A stretch of DNA of 64,000 nt from Lysobacter enzymogenes (lineage in GTDB: Bacteria; Pseudomonadota; Gammaproteobacteria; Xanthomonadales; Xanthomonadaceae), in the NCBI RefSeq assembly GCF_017355525.1, contig NZ_CP067395.1, forward strand, positions 4,185,001-4,249,000. The letters are read 5' to 3'. A program made the translations under genes and the position numbers. Shown here piece after piece: positions 60,597-64,000 of the stretch (within the stretch, counting starts at the first letter, position 1; every line of letters begins with the position of its first letter). Under the pieces are notes generated by a model. That model had not been told where the DNA came from, did not search any database, and saw nothing but the letters and a program-made list of their open reading frames with translations.

Positions 60597-62033
60597 ATGG
60601 ACCGTCGTCGTTTCCTGCTGGCAAGTTCCACGTCCGCGCTCGCCGCGTCCGCACTTCCGGCAGCGGCGCTGGCCGCCGCGCCCGCGCCCGTTGCCGCCGC
60701 ACGCCCGCGACCGACGCCGCAGCAACTCGCGTGGCAGCGCGAAGAACTCGCGCTGTTCGTCCACTACACGGTCAACACCTACACCGATCGCGAATGGGGC
60801 GAAGGCGACGAAAGCCCGCGCGCGTTCGCGCCGACCGACCTGGACGCGCGGCAATGGGCGCGCGCGGCCATGGCCGGCGGTTTCCGCAGCCTGATCCTCA
60901 CCGCCAAGCACCACGACGGCTTCTGCCTGTGGCCGACCGCGACCACCGCGCACAGCGTACGCAGCAGTCCGTGGCGCGACGGCCGCGGCGACGTGGTGCG
61001 CGAGTTCGTCGACGCCTGCTGCGCCGAGAATCTCGGCGTGGGCTTCTACCTGTCGCCGTGGGACCGGCACGAGCCGCGCTACGGCAGCGGCCAGGCCTAC
61101 GACGATTTCTACCTCGCGCAATTGACCGAGTTGCTGACGAACTACGGCCCGGTGGTCGAGGTGTGGTTCGACGGCGCCAACGGCGAAGGGCCGAACGGAC
61201 GGCGTCAGGCGTACGACTGGCCGCGCATCCATCGCACCGTGCGCGCCTTGCAGCCCGATGCGGTGATCTTTTCCGACGCCGGCCCCGACGTGCGCTGGAT
61301 CGGCAACGAGCGCGGCGTCGCCGGCAGCACCTGCTGGGCGACGGTGGATCCGGCGCGGGTGCCGCACCCGGGTTTCGACCGGCCCTGGGTCGGCGAAGCG
61401 TTGCAACAAGGCGACCCGCACGGCAGCGCGTGGCGGCCCGGCGAGACCGACGTGTCGATCCGGCCCGGCTGGTTCTGGCACGCGGCCGAGGACGCCAAGG
61501 TGCGCAGCGCCGACAATCTGATCGATCTGTACTGCAGCTCGGTCGGGCGCAACAGCAAGCTGCTGCTGAACGTGCCGCCGACCCGCGCCGGCCGCTTCCA
61601 CGACACCGATGTCGCGCGCCTCGCCGAGTTCGGACGCAAGCGCGAGGCCTTGTTCGCCGGCGGCAACCGCCTCGCCGGCGCGCGCGTGCGCTCCAGCGAC
61701 GGCGACGCGCCGCAGCGTGCGCTCGACGGCGATCCGGAGTCGTTCTGGCGCGCCGACGCGGTCGAGGCGTGGCTGGAGTTCGAACTGGACGAAGCGATCG
61801 AGTTCGATCTGTTGTGTTTGCAGGAGGCGATCGCCCACGGCCAGCACGTGGCCAACCACCGTTTCGAGATCTGGCGCGACGGCCAGTGGCGCACGGTGGC
61901 CTGGGGCACGACCATCGGGCACAAGCGCGTGGAGCGGTTCGAGCCGGTGCGGGCGCGGCGGTTGCGGCTGGTGGTCGAGCATGGCTACGAACCGGCGCGA
62001 ATCGCGACGGTGGCGGTGTATCGCGGCGGCTGA
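60597..62033 (+). CDS. Tat-exported alpha-L-fucosidase-like protein with C-terminal F5/8 type C-like domain
   Basis: A 478-residue GH29-like enzyme of a type distinct from its neighbour. The twin-arginine signal DRRRFLLASS (residues 2-11) indicates export by the Tat system. The barrel has LALFVHYTVNTYTDREWG, LILTAKHHDGFCLWPT and VEVWFDGANGE (the Asp in WFDG is the likely nucleophile). The last ~120 residues look like a discoidin (F5/8 type C) carbohydrate-binding domain with ALDGDPESFWRA. It shares the spacer at 60356-60596 with the divergent fucosidase. Confidence 0.88.
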   Translation: MDRRRFLLASSTSALAASALPAAALAAAPAPVAAARPRPTPQQLAWQREELALFVHYTVNTYTDREWGEGDESPRAFAPTDLDARQWARAAMAGGFRSLILTAKHHDGFCLWPTATTAHSVRSSPWRDGRGDVVREFVDACCAENLGVGFYLSPWDRHEPRYGSGQAYDDFYLAQLTELLTNYGPVVEVWFDGANGEGPNGRRQAYDWPRIHRTVRALQPDAVIFSDAGPDVRWIGNERGVAGSTCWATVDPARVPHPGFDRPWVGEALQQGDPHGSAWRPGETDVSIRPGWFWHAAEDAKVRSADNLIDLYCSSVGRNSKLLLNVPPTRAGRFHDTDVARLAEFGRKREALFAGGNRLAGARVRSSDGDAPQRALDGDPESFWRADAVEAWLEFELDEAIEFDLLCLQEAIAHGQHVANHRFEIWRDGQWRTVAWGTTIGHKRVERFEPVRARRLRLVVEHGYEPARIATVAVYRGG

Positions 62034-62052
62034 ACGCGGGACGGCGATCGTC

Positions 62053-62140
62053 CTGTAGGAGCGGCGCGAGCCGCGACCGCGGGGTGGCCGGTCGCGTCGC
62101 AAGCGCGGTGTCGCGGTCGCGGCTCGCGCCGCTCCTACAG
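62053..62140. repeat. GTAG-type REP inverted pair, canonical
   Basis: CTGTAGGAGCGGCGCGAGCC then CGCGACCGCG, 30-base spacer, and the full inverted arm ending CTCCTACAG: 88 bases, both stems intact. Confidence 0.9.
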
Positions 62141-62204
62141 GGGGGCGCCCGGACTGTGCCGCCGACCCTGAACGGCAGTTCAGCGGCAACCGTGCTATCG
62201 TTGC

Positions 62205-62353
62205 CCGCAGAAGGGGAGTAGCTCCCGCTGTCGACATCGTCACTACGGGCTCACCGCCCCGGTGCGACAGGTGTCCGGACCACCGAACGGTCGGCCGGAT
62301 GCGAGCAAGACCTTCGCCGCAGCGGCGAAGGCATGTCTCCCGAATTCCCTCCG
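62205..62353 (+). ncRNA. yybP-ykoY manganese riboswitch
   Basis: AGAAGGGGAGTAGCT at 62209-62223 and CGTCACTAC are the conserved first-strand elements. GAGCAAGACCTTCGCC at 62303-62318 is the second, followed by a long GC hairpin (CCTTCGCCGC / GCGGCGAAGG, 62311-62331) and TCTCCCGAATTCCCTCC. It lies 73 bases upstream of a TerC family gene, the usual target in proteobacteria. Manganese binding is expected to turn expression on. Confidence 0.9.
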
Positions 62354-62425
62354 GACGACGCTTCGCGGCCTGCGGCCTCGAAACCGGCGCGCTTGCGCCT
62401 CCAAATCGTCTTGCGGGAGAGTCAA

Positions 62426-63391
62426 ATGGAAACCATCGGCAGTCCGATGCTGTGGGGCGCGTTCGCCGCCTTCGTCGTCGTCGCGCTGCTCGTCGATCTG
62501 GTGCTGATGCGCCACGGCGGGCCGCACAAAGTCACGTTCAAGGAAGCGGCGTGGTGGAGCGTGGGCTGGATCGCCCTGGCGTTCGTGTTCAATGCGGCGC
62601 TGTGGTGGTACGTGAGCCGCGAGTCCGGCGCTGAAGTAGGCAACCGGGTCGGGCTCGAGTTCCTGACCGGCTACTTGGTCGAGAAGTCGCTCGCGGTCGA
62701 CAACATCTTCGTGTTCCTGATGCTGTTCTCGTACTTCGCGGTGCCGGAGGAGCAGCGCCAGCGCGTGCTGGTCATCGGCATCCTCGGCGCGATCGTGCTG
62801 CGCTCGATCCTGATCTTCGCCGGCGCGCTGCTGCTGGCCAAGTTCCATTGGGTGCTGTACGTGTTCGGCGCGTTCCTGGTGTTCACCGGCATCAAGATGC
62901 TGATGGCCGCGGGCAAGAGCCCGGACCTGGAGCAGAACCCGGTGCTCAAGTGGATGCGCGGCCACCTGCGCCTGACCGACGAGTACCACGACAGCAAGCT
63001 GTCGATCATGCGCGACGGCAAGCGCTGGTTCACCCCGCTGTTCGCGGTGATCGCGCTGATCGGCGTGACCGACGTGATCTTCGCGGTCGATTCGATTCCG
63101 GCGATCTTCGCCATCACCGCCGATCCGTTCATCGTGCTGACCTCGAACGTGTTCGCGGTGCTGGGCCTGCGCGCGATGTTCTTCCTGCTGCAGGGTATGG
63201 CCGACCGCTTCCACCTGCTGCCGTACGGCCTGGCCACCGTGCTGGTGTTCATCGGCGCGAAGATGCTGCTGATCGATCTCTACAAGATCCCGATCCTGGT
63301 GTCGCTGCTGGGCGTAGCGGTCATCATCGGCACCTCGGTGGTCGCCAGCCTGATGCTGCCGCCGAAGCCGGAGGCGGGCGCCAAGGGCTGA
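62426..63391 (+). CDS. TerC/Alx family metal homeostasis membrane protein
   Basis: A 321-residue protein with about eight or nine membrane helices. The characteristic LVEKSLAVDNIFVFLMLFSYF and VTDVIFAVDSIPAIFAIT blocks place acidic residues in the membrane, as in Alx and TerC, proteins now linked to manganese export or metal loading of exoenzymes. The Mn riboswitch upstream supports a role in manganese homeostasis rather than tellurite resistance. AGAG-rich ribosome site upstream; a strong terminator follows. Confidence 0.93.
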   Translation: METIGSPMLWGAFAAFVVVALLVDLVLMRHGGPHKVTFKEAAWWSVGWIALAFVFNAALWWYVSRESGAEVGNRVGLEFLTGYLVEKSLAVDNIFVFLMLFSYFAVPEEQRQRVLVIGILGAIVLRSILIFAGALLLAKFHWVLYVFGAFLVFTGIKMLMAAGKSPDLEQNPVLKWMRGHLRLTDEYHDSKLSIMRDGKRWFTPLFAVIALIGVTDVIFAVDSIPAIFAITADPFIVLTSNVFAVLGLRAMFFLLQGMADRFHLLPYGLATVLVFIGAKMLLIDLYKIPILVSLLGVAVIIGTSVVASLMLPPKPEAGAKG

Positions 63392-63422
63392 TCCGCCCGA
63401 ACGCGTTACCGAAGCGATAGCG

Positions 63423-63463
63423 GGCCGCGGCGCCGATGGGTACATTGGCGCCGCGGCCTTTTT
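63423..63463 (+). terminator. Rho-independent terminator of the TerC gene
   Basis: GGCCGCGGCGCC, 12-base loop, GGCGCCGCGGCC, then five T. Confidence 0.88.
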
Positions 63464-63494
63464 GTTGGCGGCCGCGAACCCACCGGAGGCCGTC

Positions 63495-64000
63495 GTGGCC
63501 AGAACCGCCGTCACCGATGCGATCGCGCGCAAGGCCGCTGCGGGCAAGCAGGCCGCGGTTGCGAAAACCGCGCGCAAGGCCGCGGCCAAGAAAGCCGTGA
63601 GCGAGAAAAGCGCGACGAAGAAAACCGCGGTGAAGAAAGCGGCAGCGAAGCCGGCGACTGCGAAGAAAGCCGCAGCGAGGCGGCCGGCCGCGAAGAACGC
63701 CGCGCCGACTCTGGCCAGCGAACGCAAAGCCGCCCAGGCCGCGTTCGCCGCGCTGCCGTTGCCGCAACGCCTGAGCCAGGCCCTGGACGGGCTGCGCGCC
63801 GCGGCCAGCGCCGGGCATCGCGCCGGCATGCTGCGTTTCGCGATTCCGAACGAGCGCGCCTTCGGCGTGCCGATGGCCGCGATCCAGGCCCTGGCCAAGC
63901 GCGTGGGCCGCGACCGCGCGCTCGCCGCGGCGCTGTGGGACAGCGGCTGGTACGAAGCGCGCCTGCTCGCGGCCTATCTCGACGATCCGGCTGCGGTGAC
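63495..64000 (+). CDS. DNA alkylation repair protein (AlkD-like) with histone-H1-like N-terminus, partial
   Basis: The gene runs off the right edge, leaving 168 codons. GTG start with GGAGG 7 bases upstream. The first ~75 residues are a Lys/Ala-rich tail (KKAAAKPATAKKAAARRPAA) like histone H1 and bacterial nucleoid proteins. The HEAT-like AlkD domain then begins, with AGMLRFAIPNERAFGVPMAA and ALWDSGWYEARLLAAYLDD; the latter holds the Trp and Asp expected at the DNA-binding cleft of AlkD glycosylases. The tail presumably increases DNA binding. Confidence 0.85.
   Translation, partial: MARTAVTDAIARKAAAGKQAAVAKTARKAAAKKAVSEKSATKKTAVKKAAAKPATAKKAAARRPAAKNAAPTLASERKAAQAAFAALPLPQRLSQALDGLRAAASAGHRAGMLRFAIPNERAFGVPMAAIQALAKRVGRDRALAAALWDSGWYEARLLAAYLDDPAAV

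Overview
This 64 kb window is one chromosomal segment of a very GC-rich gammaproteobacterium. The gene content points to the family Xanthomonadaceae, most likely Lysobacter or a close relative. The clues are the TamA/TamB pair, a large TonB-dependent receptor, a DcaP-type porin beside an acetyl-CoA synthetase, a sigma factor paired with a Ser/Thr kinase of the type known from Xanthomonas, two Tat-exported enzymes, two fucosidases, and many GTAG-type palindromic intergenic repeats. The genus is an inference. Nearly all sequence is coding and no prophage, IS, CRISPR, rRNA or tRNA was seen.

Layout. 1-3.8 kb: tatB-tatC-RDD membrane protein (+), then a membrane protein and a class I amidotransferase (-). 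3.9-7.0 kb: glyQ and glyS with a palindromic repeat between them, then a terminator. 7.2-10.1 kb: TonB-dependent receptor (-). 10.6-16.5 kb: tamA-tamB. 16.6-18.1 kb: ADP-ribosylglycohydrolase and DinB-fold protein. 18.1-21.6 kb: ECF sigma factor and TPR-bearing Ser/Thr kinase (-). 21.9-25.3 kb: mutM (-), CHAD protein, fatty acid desaturase. 25.6-29.3 kb: a cysteine-rich small secreted protein, an EF-hand protein, an ANT(4')-like nucleotidyltransferase and a two-gene ABC exporter. 29.4-31.1 kb: a hypothetical protein and an ECF sigma factor with a membrane partner (-). 31.3-32.3 kb: a tandem glycine riboswitch and a TRIC/glycine-transporter gene. 32.3-38.7 kb: uracil-DNA glycosylase family protein, MFS carboxylate-type transporter, DcaP porin (-) and acs (+), among several repeat types.

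39-41.5 kb: YciI protein, PhnB-like VOC protein and an ECF42-type sigma factor. 41.6-46.6 kb: MgtC protein and a NitT/TauT-type ABC transporter without a binding protein (-). 47.2-49.5 kb: small Gly/Cys/His-tailed membrane protein, TetR regulator with its palindromic operator, and an NAD(P)-binding protein. 49.7-53.5 kb: RND efflux pump without adaptor and a hypothetical protein. 53.6-58.1 kb: Tat-type multicopper oxidase, FKBP lipoprotein, secreted metallophosphoesterase. 58.2-62.0 kb: a hypothetical protein and two divergent GH29 fucosidases. 62.2-63.4 kb: a yybP-ykoY manganese riboswitch controlling a TerC family gene. 63.5 kb to the edge: the start of an AlkD-like DNA alkylation repair protein with a histone-H1-like tail.

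The most distinctive non-coding content is two riboswitches, at least three families of palindromic repeats arranged as inverted pairs (two of them with compensatory stem changes), a 12-copy 7-bp tandem repeat, and an unexplained stack of hairpins at 46701-46785. No complete new defence or biosynthetic system was recognised. The best candidates for new biology are the cysteine-rich secreted peptide, the HC/CH-tailed membrane protein, the hairpin stack and the H1-tailed AlkD.
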